From positions 1 to 64,000 of the forward strand of contig CANKZU010000006.1 in assembly GCA_947488615.1 (NCBI GenBank): DNA of 64,000 nucleotides. The letters are read 5' to 3'. Shown here one piece after another: positions 15,630-24,122 of this stretch; position 1 is the first letter of the stretch, and every line of letters starts with the position of its first letter. The stretch comes from an uncultured Aurantimonas sp. Lineage in GTDB: Bacteria; Pseudomonadota; Alphaproteobacteria; Rhizobiales; Rhizobiaceae. Made by a program: the position numbers and the translations under genes. Under the pieces are notes generated by a model that saw nothing but the letters and a program-made list of their open reading frames with translations, had not been told where the DNA came from and ran no database searches.

Positions 15630-16751
15630 ATGCAACGCGCGATCGGCCTGAGAGTCCCGCTTTGCCTGTTCATCGTGGCGCTGGCGGGCAGCGCCCCGGC
15701 TTACGCGGACGACCCGCTGCTGGACGACGCGGTCAGCTTCACCGGCCAGATCTTCCACCTCGATACCGCCGTGCCGGGGCTCGTCATCGCGGCGGTTCGC
15801 GGCGGCGAAAGCGCCGTGTTCGGCTTCGGGGAGACCGCCAAGGGCTCGGGCCGACAGCCCGACGGCGACACGCGCATCGGCGTCGGGTCGATCACCAAGA
15901 CCTTCACCGGACTGACGCTCGCCCATCTCGCCGCGGGCGGCACGGTGAATCTGACGGACGCGGCCGGGCCGTATGTGGACCGCGTCGACACATTGCCGGA
16001 GCGTGAGCACCCGATCCGCCTCGTCGACCTCGCCACCCATTCGAGCGGTCTCGGCCGGGAGCTCCAGCCGGTGGACGGCGCGGAGAAATACGGCGACGCC
16101 TCCTTCGCCGGGAACCTCGAAGGCGATCCCCTGCTTTTCACACCCGGAACCGGCATCCTTTATTCCAACATCGGCTTCGACGTTCTGGCGATGGCGCTGT
16201 CCGGCGCCGCGGACCGGCCCTACCGCGAGCTTTTGCGGGAAACCGTCCTCGATCCGCTCGGGCTGGATACGACGGGCTACGCGCGGCCGGACGGCGACGA
16301 CGTCATGACCGGCTACGACTGGAACGGCGCGGAAATGGACCCGGGCGAGCCGATCCCCAACCGGTTCGGCGCGTCCGGCCTCCACACCACGGCGAACGAC
16401 ATGATCCGGTATCTCGAATGGAATCTCGACCGCTTCGGCGAGGGCATGGAGGCCCGGACGCTGAGCCACGCCGCCTATCTCGTCCGCGACGGCCTCGATC
16501 CGGTCTACGGCATGGACGAGTCGGGCCATATGGACGCGATGGGGCTCGGCTGGGTCGTGATGATGCCGGAGGACGACCGCCCGCTGATCCTCCAGAAGGC
16601 GGGCGGGACCAACGGCGTGTTCAGCTACATCGCCTTCGCGCCGACGAGAGGCGTTGGCGTCTTCATGTCGATCAACCAGTTCAACTTCTCCGCCTCGATC
16701 GCGATGGCGACTGTCGCGAACGAACTCATCGCCACCCTCGCGCCACGCTGA
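15630..16751 (+). CDS. Exported serine hydrolase, class C beta-lactamase/penicillin-binding-protein family
   Basis: A signal peptide (LFIVALAGSAPAYA) precedes a beta-lactamase-fold domain. The three active-site elements are present: the SxxK motif in VGSITKTFTG, the YxN motif in LYSNIGFDVL and the third-strand motif KAGGTNG (KxG type). The mature protein of about 350 residues fits the family that includes AmpC, D-alanyl-D-alanine peptidases and esterases. The substrate cannot be decided, and resistance activity should not be assumed. A GGAGG motif lies upstream of the ATG. Confidence 0.87.
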   Translation: MQRAIGLRVPLCLFIVALAGSAPAYADDPLLDDAVSFTGQIFHLDTAVPGLVIAAVRGGESAVFGFGETAKGSGRQPDGDTRIGVGSITKTFTGLTLAHLAAGGTVNLTDAAGPYVDRVDTLPEREHPIRLVDLATHSSGLGRELQPVDGAEKYGDASFAGNLEGDPLLFTPGTGILYSNIGFDVLAMALSGAADRPYRELLRETVLDPLGLDTTGYARPDGDDVMTGYDWNGAEMDPGEPIPNRFGASGLHTTANDMIRYLEWNLDRFGEGMEARTLSHAAYLVRDGLDPVYGMDESGHMDAMGLGWVVMMPEDDRPLILQKAGGTNGVFSYIAFAPTRGVGVFMSINQFNFSASIAMATVANELIATLAPR

Positions 16752-16858
16752 CGGCGGGGTGGGGCGGGCGAAGGGTGCGGGGTAGCGTGGCGGCGGGCTG
16801 AAGGCTCGGGCGGTGGCGCTGCCTGCCTCGTCATCCGCGGCTGCCTCGCTGCGCTCGC

Positions 16859-16940
16859 CCCCTCATCCGGCGCTTCGCGGCTCCAGGGCGAGCCGCGTGT
16901 CTCGCCCGTCATTCGGACCCTTCTCCCCGTCTGGGAGAAG
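16859..16940. repeat. Second, partial copy of the multi-hairpin palindromic element
   Basis: It contains CCCCTCATCCGGCGC, the reverse complement of a 15-base block in the copy at 8805-8819, and the hairpin CTTCTCCC/GGGAGAAG (16920-16940). The arrangement is rearranged relative to the first copy, so this is a diverged or partial element. It abuts the start of the next small reading frame. Confidence 0.7.
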
Positions 16941-16944
16941 AACG

Positions 16945-17226
16945 GTGCCCATTTCGGTTGCGGTGGCGAAGCTCGGCTCCTATCCGCTGACCGTCCGGGC
17001 GAATGGCGAAGTCTACGACGTCCCCGAAGCGCAGGACCTGATCGACAATCTCGACAGTCTCGTCATGCCGGACACCCAGACCCTGGTGGCCGAACAGGAG
17101 ATCGGGGATCTGATGGTCAACAGCGACGGCGTCATGGTTGGCGCCGGAGAGGTGTGGCTGTCCGCGGTCTGCGCCGACAATGCCTGCAACAGCGTCCGCT
17201 GGCGGATCATCGCGATCAATAATTGA
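16945..17226 (+). CDS. Hypothetical protein, likely 5'-truncated by the palindromic repeat
   Basis: The conserved part reads ISVAVAKLGSYPLTVRANG, then GVMVGAGEVWLSAVC and RWRIIAINN. This resembles the C-terminal segment of unnamed exported proteins in related bacteria, so the natural N-terminus with a signal peptide may have been lost. The frame is open upstream to 16813 through repeat sequence. A GTG at 16945 has GGAGAAG four bases upstream, and that ribosome-binding sequence is itself an arm of the repeat hairpin. It may be a short functional product or a pseudogene. Confidence 0.5.
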   Translation: MPISVAVAKLGSYPLTVRANGEVYDVPEAQDLIDNLDSLVMPDTQTLVAEQEIGDLMVNSDGVMVGAGEVWLSAVCADNACNSVRWRIIAINN

Positions 17227-17303
17227 GGGGCGGCTGGCGGAGGGACGGCTCGTGGGTCGTCGCCACCAACCGCCCGGGTCCGATTTTCCCGACAGGCCTC
17301 CCC

Positions 17304-18524
17304 TCAATCCGCCATCGTCTCAAGGCTGGCATAGCCCTCGGCCGCGGCGCCGGCGTCGAAGGGCGTCGTCACTTCGACGAAGCTGTCGGGGTAAAAGCCG
17401 TTGAAGCGGGTTCGCAGCGACAGCGAATAGGCGCCGATATGGCCGATCTCGATCCAGTCGCCGGTGTCGACCGTCTCCGGCAGCCAAAACGGCCGCGACA
17501 GGATGTCGACGCTGTCGCAGGTCGCGCCGCAGACCTTGAAGGCCTGGATGTTCTTCGGATCGCCATTGCGGCGCGTCCTCGCCGGATCGGGGATGAAGCG
17601 CGCCGGCAACGTGATCTTGCCGGTCCATGAATCCGACAGTGACGCCCAGATGCCGTCATTGATGTAGAGCCGCTTGCCCTTGCGCAAAAGCACCCGGACG
17701 ATCAGCGAAAAGGCTCTCGCGACGATCACCCGCCCCGGCTCGGCCACCAGCGGCATCGTGTCGAAACCCCATTCGGCCAGATCGGCGCGCAGCCGCGCCA
17801 TGATCTCGTCCTGCCCCGGCATCTGACGCTTCTTGCGGCGCGGGTCGTGGCCGTATTCGGCCGGAAAGCCGCCGCCGACGTCGAGGCCGGCGAGCGGTAC
17901 GTCCGCACGGTTGCGCACCCAGTCGGCCGAGGCCAGCGCCCGCTCGTAGGTCTCCGGGTCCTCGATCTGCGAGCCGACATGGAAGCAGAGCCCGACCTTG
18001 AAGCCGATCTTGTGGCAGCGCTGCAAGAGCTCGACGGCGTGGCCGGGCGCGGCGCCGAACTTCTTCGACAATTCGTAGGCCGCGCTGCCCTTGGTCTGCA
18101 GCCGCACGAACAGGGTGATGCTGGCAGGGTCGAGATCGAGGGCGCGGACGATGCGCAGGATCTTGGCGACCTCGTCCTCATGGTCGAGCGACATGACGCG
18201 GATGTTGTAGGTCTCCAGCGCCAGGCGAATGTCCGACTGCGCCTTGACCGGGTGCATGTAGAGCATTTCGGCATCGGGCTGGGCGGCGGCGACGGCGGCG
18301 AACTCACCCGGCGAGGCGACGTCGAAGATTTTGATCCCCGCCTTGCTGAGGGTTTCGAGCACCATCGGCTCGCCATTGGTCTTGACCGCATAGGCGGTGT
18401 CGCCCGGAAACGCCGCCATGAAGCGCTGCGCGTCGGCGGTCAGAACGTCGGGGCGGAAGCAATAGACCGGCACGTCGGGGCGCAGCGTGAGGGCGGCGTC
18501 CTTCGCCGTGGGAAAACTCTGCAA
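17304..18524 (-). CDS. Type III PLP-dependent ornithine/lysine decarboxylase
   Basis: Alanine-racemase-fold decarboxylase that makes putrescine (or cadaverine). The PLP lysine lies in YAVKTNGEP. GLCFHVGSQ, GLDVGGGFPAEY and VAEPGRVIVA are the other conserved blocks, and the substrate-binding cysteine region is VCGATCDSVD. A TTG start at 18524 is chosen: GGAGAG lies five bases upstream and the family N-terminus begins there. An upstream ATG at 18575 would add 17 unrelated residues. It is divergent from the amidase gene. Ornithine versus lysine preference is not resolvable. Confidence 0.9.
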   Translation of the reverse strand: MQSFPTAKDAALTLRPDVPVYCFRPDVLTADAQRFMAAFPGDTAYAVKTNGEPMVLETLSKAGIKIFDVASPGEFAAVAAAQPDAEMLYMHPVKAQSDIRLALETYNIRVMSLDHEDEVAKILRIVRALDLDPASITLFVRLQTKGSAAYELSKKFGAAPGHAVELLQRCHKIGFKVGLCFHVGSQIEDPETYERALASADWVRNRADVPLAGLDVGGGFPAEYGHDPRRKKRQMPGQDEIMARLRADLAEWGFDTMPLVAEPGRVIVARAFSLIVRVLLRKGKRLYINDGIWASLSDSWTGKITLPARFIPDPARTRRNGDPKNIQAFKVCGATCDSVDILSRPFWLPETVDTGDWIEIGHIGAYSLSLRTRFNGFYPDSFVEVTTPFDAGAAAEGYASLETMAD

Positions 18525-18695
18525 GGCGTCTCTCCGCTGGGCTGGCGGCCGGATGACCGGCCGGCTCGTCCGCAACTAGAGCACCGGACGCGAATGGGCA
18601 GCTTAGCCGATTCGGCGCGCCTTCGGGTGACAGGCGCTTGCGGGCACGCCCGCGCGGCCTCTAAACAGGCGGGCACCGCAACAGGATGCCCGCCC

Positions 18696-19988
18696 ATGTC
18701 CCTTCCCTCGCCCGTCCCCATGAAGCTGGCGCCGCTGAGCCTCACCCGCATCGCCGCCGACATCGAGGCCGGACGCACCACGCCGGAGGCCGTGATCGGG
18801 GACGCGAACGCGCGTATCGACAGCCTGGACGGCGTGATCGGCGCCTTCGTCCGCCGGGCGTCGGCGGACAGCATTGCCGAGGCGAGCGCCGCCACCGGGC
18901 CGCTTCGCGGCGTGCCCTTCGGCGTCAAGGACATCTTCGATACCTTCGACATGGCGACCGAGCACGGCTCGCCGATCTATCAGGGCCACCAGCCGCTGGC
19001 CGACGCGCCGCTGGTCGCCGCCGGCCGGCTGCGGGGCGCGGCGATACTCGGCAAGACGGCGACCACGGAATTCGCCTCGATGGACCCGGCGCCGACGCGC
19101 AACCCGCATGATTTGGCCCACACGCCCGGCGGCTCGTCGTCGGGCTCGGCGGCCGGCATCGCGGCGGGAATGCTGGCGGCGGCCTGCGGCTCGCAGACCG
19201 GCGGCTCGGTGATCCGGCCCGCCTCGTTCTGCGGCATCGCCGGCTACAAGCCGAGCTTCCGGCTCTTGCCGACGGTCGGCATGAAGGTGTTTTCCTGGAC
19301 GCTCGACACCGCGGGCCTGTTCGCGGCCGGCGTCGCCGACGTCGCGCTGCTGGCGGAATGCCTCAGCGGGCGGGAGTTGACGGCGCAGCCGCTCGCCGAC
19401 GGATCGGGGCTGACGATCGGGCTGTATCGCACGGCGCTGGATGAACAGCTCGACCCGGTGATGGCGGCGGCATGGGAGACGGCGGCCAAGGCGCTCGAGG
19501 CGGCCGGCGCCAAGCTCGTCGATCTCCCCGAGCCGGCAGCGCTGGAAGCGGCTCGCGCGGCGCATGGCGACGTTCAGAATTTCGAGGCGGCGCAGGCGCT
19601 CCTACACGAGCGGACGATGCATCGGAGCCGGATGGGACCGAACGTGCTGGCGCAACTCGATGAAGGCGCGGCGGTCACGCCCGAGGCATACGACGCGGGA
19701 CGACGCACCGCGCGGATCGGGCGGAAGGCGGCGGCGGCCCTGTTCGACACCTGCGACGCGCTGCTGGCGCCCTCCGCCTTCGGGCCGGCCCCGAAGGGAC
19801 TCGCCACCACCGGCGACCCGGCGCTCAACAAGCTGTGGACGCTGACCGGCAATCCTTGCGTCAACGTGCCGGGGCTGGCGACGCCGGAGGGCCTGCCGCT
19901 CGGGCTGACGATCGTCACCCGCTTCGGCCGCGACCGGACGACGCTGTCTATCGCCAGGCTGCTCGAAGACCGCCTGCAAGCGCGATGA
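18696..19988 (+). CDS. Amidase signature family hydrolase
   Basis: A 430-residue amidase with the Ser-cisSer-Lys triad. The lysine is in GVPFGVKDIFDT, the glycine/serine-rich signature is HTPGGSSSGSAAG, and the nucleophile segment is GSQTGGSVIRPASFCGIAGYK. Family members hydrolyse amides, including GatA-type glutaminyl amides. The gene stands alone without gatB/gatC, so a catabolic amidase is more likely than the GatCAB subunit. An ATG at 18720 is an alternative start. Confidence 0.88.
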   Translation: MSLPSPVPMKLAPLSLTRIAADIEAGRTTPEAVIGDANARIDSLDGVIGAFVRRASADSIAEASAATGPLRGVPFGVKDIFDTFDMATEHGSPIYQGHQPLADAPLVAAGRLRGAAILGKTATTEFASMDPAPTRNPHDLAHTPGGSSSGSAAGIAAGMLAAACGSQTGGSVIRPASFCGIAGYKPSFRLLPTVGMKVFSWTLDTAGLFAAGVADVALLAECLSGRELTAQPLADGSGLTIGLYRTALDEQLDPVMAAAWETAAKALEAAGAKLVDLPEPAALEAARAAHGDVQNFEAAQALLHERTMHRSRMGPNVLAQLDEGAAVTPEAYDAGRRTARIGRKAAAALFDTCDALLAPSAFGPAPKGLATTGDPALNKLWTLTGNPCVNVPGLATPEGLPLGLTIVTRFGRDRTTLSIARLLEDRLQAR

Positions 19989-20358
19989 GGCGGCGCCGGC
20001 CAATGCGGCGCGAATGCGGCGGGGTGATCGTGAACGCACCTCGGTGCCCCCGAACGCCGCCGTTTCGCGGTTCCAACCAGCACGCAAGTGGAGATCACCA
20101 GACATTTCAAGGCGTAACGCCAAGCAGGCCCGGCGGCGCGCTTAGCCTTACCCAACAGCGGTTTCGGCTGGCTTTCGATCACGAAAGTCAGCGCGTGAAA
20201 AAAATATCGGACGCTCTTCGCGCCCGCATCCTTCGTCTTTGCAGCGGTTTACGGCAGTTGGCCCAGAACGGCAGTGCGGTGCAGCGACGAATTGGGGTTT
20301 ACGCTGGATTCAGGTTCGTTACCTTCCGGGCACATCTCGTCAACGAGGAGGCGATGCA
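19989..20358 (+). other. Gene-free leader region with a strong stem-loop before a small peptide gene
   Basis: No credible coding sequence is visible. At 20167-20192 there is an 11-bp stem (one G-U pair) with loop ATCA: GCTGGCTTTCG pairs with CGAAAGTCAGC. It is not followed by a U-tract. Given the ribosome-binding site, 28-codon frame and terminator downstream, this is probably the promoter and 5' leader of that unit. I found no known riboswitch signature. Confidence 0.5.
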
Positions 20359-20445
20359 ATGGAACTGACGCGTTCGCTGAATTTGGTAATGATCCTGGCC
20401 GCATTCGTTTTTGTCGGCGCCATGGTCGTGGGTGTCGTGCCCTGA
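20359..20445 (+). CDS. 28-residue single-helix membrane peptide
   Basis: The product starts MELTRSLNLVMILAAF and ends in VVGVVP: a short charged start, then about 20 hydrophobic residues forming one transmembrane helix. GAGGAG sits eight bases before the ATG. A bidirectional terminator follows 45 bases after the stop, so the unit looks complete. Function is unknown. Small helices of this type often modulate larger membrane proteins, but nothing nearby points to a partner. Confidence 0.65.
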   Translation: MELTRSLNLVMILAAFVFVGAMVVGVVP

Positions 20446-20489
20446 TATCGGATGAGATCCGACGCCGCGTTGCAAGCGGCCCCAATTCG

Positions 20490-20516
20490 AAAAAGCCGGG
20501 TCACCCCGGCTTTTTT
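20490..20516. terminator. Bidirectional rho-independent terminator
   Basis: AAAAA, then the stem GCCGGG/CCCGGC with loop TCAC, then TTTTTT. It ends the small peptide transcript on the plus strand and metF on the minus strand, since both flanks carry the required A/T run. Confidence 0.9.
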
Positions 20517-20549
20517 GCGTCTTGATCAGATAGCCGCGCCGCCAGCAGT

Positions 20550-21470
20550 TCAGGCGGCGGCGGCTTCGCTGGCGGAGCCCGCCGGCGCCGACGCCTCGTC
20601 GGCGCGAAGCCCGAGGATGTGGCAGATCGAATAGACCAGATCGGCCCGATTCATGGTGTAGAAGTGGAAGTCGGAGATGCCGCGCTTCTGTAGATCCAGC
20701 ACCTGATCGGCGCAGACCGCCGCGGCGACGTGGCTGCGCGTCTGCTCGTCATCCTCCAACCCCTCAAAGCGCGCCGCGAGCCAGGCAGGGATAGTGGCGC
20801 CGGTTGCCTCAGAGAAGCGCGCGACTTTGGTGAAGTCGTGGATCGGCACGATGCCGGGCACGATCGGAATGTAGATGCCGGCGCGACGGACCCGCTCGAC
20901 GTAACGTTCGAAGGTATCGTTGTCGAAGAAGAACTGGGTGATGGCGCGGGTGGCGCCGTTGTCGACCTTGCGCTTCAACAGGTCGATGTCGGTAGCGAAA
21001 TCCGGGCTTTCGGGATGCTTCTCGGGATAGGCGGCGACCGAAATCTCGAAATCGGCAAAGGCTTTCAGGCCCGCGACCAGTTCGACCGCGTTGCGATAGC
21101 CGTCCTTGTGGGCGATATATTCGCCGCCGACGCCGGCTTGGCTGTCGCCGCGCAGCGCGACGAAATGACGAACGCCGGTCTCCCAATATTGACGGACGAC
21201 AGCGTCGACCTCTTCCTTGGTGGCGTCGACGCAGGTCAGATGCGCCGCCGGCGTCAACTGCGTCTCCTTCAGGATGCGCTCGATCGTCTGATGGGTACGC
21301 TCGCGGGTCGAACCGCCGGCGCCGTAGGTCACCGAGACGAAGCTGGGGCCGAGCGGCGCCAACCGCTCGATCGCGCGCCAGAGATTCTCCTCCATCTTCT
21401 CGGTCTTCGGCGGAAAGAACTCGAAGGAGACATCGATGCCGGACGTAGAAAGGGGATTGGGGCGACTCAT
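20550..21470 (-). CDS. metF: 5,10-methylenetetrahydrofolate reductase
   Basis: FAD-dependent TIM-barrel enzyme that reduces 5,10-methylene-THF to 5-methyl-THF for methionine synthesis. Conserved features are SFEFFPPKTE at the N-terminus, VSVTYGAGGSTRERT, HLTCVDATK, FVALRGDSQ and ITQFFFDNDTF. The length of 306 residues is normal for bacterial MetF. It lies directly downstream of an ArsR-methyltransferase regulator on the same strand, a pairing that suggests control by S-adenosyl compounds. Confidence 0.96.
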   Translation of the reverse strand: MSRPNPLSTSGIDVSFEFFPPKTEKMEENLWRAIERLAPLGPSFVSVTYGAGGSTRERTHQTIERILKETQLTPAAHLTCVDATKEEVDAVVRQYWETGVRHFVALRGDSQAGVGGEYIAHKDGYRNAVELVAGLKAFADFEISVAAYPEKHPESPDFATDIDLLKRKVDNGATRAITQFFFDNDTFERYVERVRRAGIYIPIVPGIVPIHDFTKVARFSEATGATIPAWLAARFEGLEDDEQTRSHVAAAVCADQVLDLQKRGISDFHFYTMNRADLVYSICHILGLRADEASAPAGSASEAAAA

Positions 21471-21485
21471 GACGGCTTTCTCTTC

Positions 21486-22499
21486 TCAGCTAACGAGGGT
21501 TTGACGGGCGGAGGCAGTTGCCGCGACCAGGAGGCGCGGGTCCTTCGCAATGCAGATGGTCACGGTGAGTTCCCCGGTCTCGCCGCCGCTGGAAACGAGA
21601 TGCTCGATGCTGACCTGCTCGAGACCCGCGTCTTCCAGATAGCCAAGCAGCATGGCGTCGGAAAAACCGAGGCGCAGATGAGCGTGCTCGGCGCGCAGGA
21701 ATTCCAGTTCATGGGGTGCAAAATCGATGATAGCCAAACGGCCGCCCGGTGCGACGGCCCGCGCCGCCTCCGCAATCGCGGCTTGCGGATCATCGAGATA
21801 GTGTAGCACCTGATGGAGGGTCACGAGATCGAAGGCCTGACGCTCAACCGGCAGATGATAGGCATCGCCCTGGCGCACCTGGGCGTTGACGATCTGTGCC
21901 GCGTCGAGCTTGGCGCGGGCGATCGCCAGCATCTCGCGCGAGGCGTCAATGCCGACCGCCCGCTCGCAGCGCGGAGCCAGGAGTTCGAGAATTCGGCCCG
22001 TACCCGTGCCGATGTCGAGCAGGGTTCCGATCCGCTTGCTCCCCAAGGCGGCAACAAGCGCCCGCTCGACCTCGGCGTCGGCGGCATGCAGCGCGCGGAT
22101 GCGATCCCAATGGCCGGCGTTGCGGGCGAAATAGTCGGCGGCGCGACGCGCTCGCTCGGCTCGCACCGCTTCCAGTCGTTCGCCGTCACGTTCGACCGTC
22201 GGGTCAGCCTCGTCCGCCCAGGACAAAAGCGAGCGCACCAGCCCCACCACCGACGCGTCGTCGCTGACACGAAAATAGGCCCAAGCCCCCTCCTGGTATC
22301 GTGCCAGCACGCCCGACTCCACCAGCAGCTTCAAATGCCGCGAAATGCGCGGCTGGGATTGTCCGAGAATCGTCGTAAGCTCGCTGACCGTCAGATCGCT
22401 CCGGGCGAGCAGCAGAACGAGGCGCAGTCGCGTCGGCTCGGCGACCGCCTTGAGGGCGTCGACGAGAGGATCGAAGGAAAGTTTTTGGATGTCCAGCAT
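21486..22499 (-). CDS. ArsR-family regulator fused to a SAM-dependent methyltransferase domain
   Basis: Residues ~1-90 form a winged helix: AVAEPTRLRLVLLLARSDLTV, then QSQPRISRHLKLLVESG. Residues ~150-320 form a class I methyltransferase-like fold with LLDIGTGTGRILELL and LHQVLHYLDDP. Such fusions beside metF are regarded as sensors of S-adenosylhomocysteine or S-adenosylmethionine (SahR-like), where the methyltransferase fold acts as ligand pocket. The start at 22499 lies just beyond a perfect palindrome likely to be its operator. metF follows 15 bases after the stop. Regulatory function is well supported; the exact ligand is inference. Confidence 0.88.
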   Translation of the reverse strand: MLDIQKLSFDPLVDALKAVAEPTRLRLVLLLARSDLTVSELTTILGQSQPRISRHLKLLVESGVLARYQEGAWAYFRVSDDASVVGLVRSLLSWADEADPTVERDGERLEAVRAERARRAADYFARNAGHWDRIRALHAADAEVERALVAALGSKRIGTLLDIGTGTGRILELLAPRCERAVGIDASREMLAIARAKLDAAQIVNAQVRQGDAYHLPVERQAFDLVTLHQVLHYLDDPQAAIAEAARAVAPGGRLAIIDFAPHELEFLRAEHAHLRLGFSDAMLLGYLEDAGLEQVSIEHLVSSGGETGELTVTICIAKDPRLLVAATASARQTLVS

Positions 22500-22518
22500 G
22501 CCGGGTCTCAATTACGAT

Positions 22519-22534
22519 ATAAAGATATCTTTAT
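22519..22534. promoter_or_regulatory. Perfect 16-bp palindrome, probable operator of the ArsR-methyltransferase regulator
   Basis: ATAAAGATATCTTTAT lies in the gap between the regulator gene (minus) and the TrmO gene (plus). ArsR-type dimers bind dyads of this size, and AT-rich AAGATATCTT-type sites resemble SahR-like motifs as I recall them. It is placed to control both directions. Confidence 0.75.
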
Positions 22535-22631
22535 GTGAAGAGCCTGCTCGATGCAAGCGGTTTTCGATGAGCGCGGCGCTTTCACCAAACCCGTTGGAGG
22601 ACAGGCGCTGCCGACGATCGGAGAAACGGCG

Positions 22632-23129
22632 ATGACCGCGTCCGGCCAATGCGCGCCGGCCGTTCGTCCTGGCGAGGTTCGCTTCGAGGGGCCGAAGCCA
22701 AACTATGACGACGCGGGGCTGGCCTTTATCGGTCATATCCGCTCGCCCTGGGCGAGCCGGGACGATTGTCCGAAAAACCTGTCCGACGCACGCGAGCGCG
22801 GGCAGCCCGCCCAAGTCGAGATCGACGCGCACTGGCGGGGCGCGCTGACCGGACTCGGCGCGGATCGTTGGGTATTCCTGCTGACGTGGCTCGACGGCGC
22901 CGAGCGGGATCTCGCCCTACAGGCGCCGCGCCATGCCGATGGCCCACGCGGCACCTTCACGCTGCGCTCGCCGGTACGGCCGAACCCGATCGGGTTACAC
23001 CTCGTTCGGCTGCTCCATGTCGATCTTGCTGCCGGCAGCCTGACCATCGACGCGATCGACGTGCGCGACGGCACGCCGCTCATCGACATCAAGCCGTATC
23101 TTGCGTCGATCGATGCGCCGCCGGAGTAA
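22632..23129 (+). CDS. trmO: TrmO-family tRNA (N6-threonylcarbamoyladenosine37) methyltransferase
   Basis: SAM-dependent enzyme of the TrmO/YaeB/VirR fold that methylates t6A37 in tRNA-Thr. Diagnostic segments are AFIGHIRSPWASRDDCPKN near residue 32 and SPVRPNPIGLHLVRL later. The start ATG has GGAGAA six bases upstream; an in-frame ATG at 22551 would add 27 residues of no family similarity. It shares its upstream gap with the SAM/SAH-type regulator, which may link its expression to methyl-donor status. DUF2293 gene follows at once. Confidence 0.85.
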   Translation: MTASGQCAPAVRPGEVRFEGPKPNYDDAGLAFIGHIRSPWASRDDCPKNLSDARERGQPAQVEIDAHWRGALTGLGADRWVFLLTWLDGAERDLALQAPRHADGPRGTFTLRSPVRPNPIGLHLVRLLHVDLAAGSLTIDAIDVRDGTPLIDIKPYLASIDAPPE

Positions 23130-23132
23130 AGG

Positions 23133-23501
23133 ATGCCGACCGACCGGCAAAAGCGCGTTGCCCGCGCGCTAACTGCGGCGATCCCGCGCGCGCCTTTCCT
23201 CGACGCCGAGGCGATCCGCGCAGCGGCGCGCGCGCGCCACATGCGGGCGCTATCGCCCGATAACGCAGTCTGGCTGGCGACCGTGGCCCATATCCGGCAT
23301 GTCCATACCGATTACGACGTTTTGTTGGACGAGGGCTACGACCGGGACGCCGCTCGCTTCTTCGTGCTCGACGCCATCAACGCCGTGCTCGACCGCTGGG
23401 GCGCGACGCGGCGGCTGGATGCGGAGGCTGACAGTGACGCCCCGTTTGCGGAGGATGGCATGCTCGACCGCGCGGAGGGTAAGGACGCAGGCCGCTCCTG
23501 A
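23133..23501 (+). CDS. DUF2293 domain-containing protein
   Basis: A 122-residue protein with the DUF2293 pattern: IPRAPFLDAEAIRAAA, then SPDNAVWLATVAHIRHVHTDYD and RDAARFFVLDAINAVLDRWG. It starts three bases after the TrmO stop, so the two are co-translated. The family is of unknown function. The C-terminal tail is acidic and poorly conserved in appearance. Confidence 0.82.
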   Translation: MPTDRQKRVARALTAAIPRAPFLDAEAIRAAARARHMRALSPDNAVWLATVAHIRHVHTDYDVLLDEGYDRDAARFFVLDAINAVLDRWGATRRLDAEADSDAPFAEDGMLDRAEGKDAGRS

Positions 23502-23546
23502 ACCGTAAAAGGGGGGGTCATCCTGAATGCCCGCCTCCCCGCGGCT

Positions 23547-24122
23547 CTATTCGTAGATCCACTGCTCCGGGATGCGGGCCTCGAAGGCTTCTCCGATCAC
23601 GATGCGCCCCGGCTTTTCCACCCAGGCGACAAGGCCACGCCGGTACTTTGCCGCCGAGACGAAGCCGAGTTCGATGTCGCCGCGTCCCTCATATCGAGCG
23701 GCGATGGCACGGCCCGACAGCCGGCACGGGCCATTGTCGCCGTCGATCCGCAAGGTGGCGCCGCCGGCGAACATGAGGATCGTGCGGGGCGGCAGCCATG
23801 ACAGGTCGGCAATGCCCTCGACGAGCACATTGCCGCCGATCCATTCCGGCCGGATTTCGGGAATGTCGAGGCGCGCGGCGGCATCGGCGAGTTCGTCGGC
23901 GGCCAGCAGCGAAAGCTGGCGCTCGTTGCGGATCTCCGTGCCGCGCGGATACCAAGGCTCGCGTCCGCCCGACCGGCGTGTGGTTCCACCATGACGATCG
24001 CCGGCGATGCCGTCGAAGCCGAGATCGAGCGACGGGACCGGTGCCGTTTCGAAGCCACCGTCGCCGGTGCGAAACAGCCCCGCAACCGTGCCGGCCTGAT
24101 TTTTCGCGCGCGTTCGTTTCAT
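23547..24122 (-). CDS. MOSC-domain protein
   Basis: A beta-barrel MOSC protein of 191 residues. GIAGDRHGGTTR and the cysteine in DNGPCRLSG match the catalytic/cofactor region of MOSC domains (molybdenum cofactor sulfurase C-terminal fold), where the cysteine carries or transfers sulfur. No N-terminal MOSC_N domain or ferredoxin domain is attached. Members such as YiiM act on molybdenum cofactor-dependent detoxification, and the target is not evident here. Confidence 0.83.
   Translation of the reverse strand: MKRTRAKNQAGTVAGLFRTGDGGFETAPVPSLDLGFDGIAGDRHGGTTRRSGGREPWYPRGTEIRNERQLSLLAADELADAAARLDIPEIRPEWIGGNVLVEGIADLSWLPPRTILMFAGGATLRIDGDNGPCRLSGRAIAARYEGRGDIELGFVSAAKYRRGLVAWVEKPGRIVIGEAFEARIPEQWIYE

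Noticed and set aside
17847..18695. A long upstream extension of the amidase reading frame
   Set aside because: The extension is antisense to the ornithine decarboxylase gene and has no amidase-family sequence; the amidase begins at 18696.
20550..22511. A SAM riboswitch upstream of metF
   Set aside because: The gap between the regulator stop and the metF start is only 15 bases, and no aptamer-like structure fits. Control by the ArsR-methyltransferase protein is the simpler explanation.
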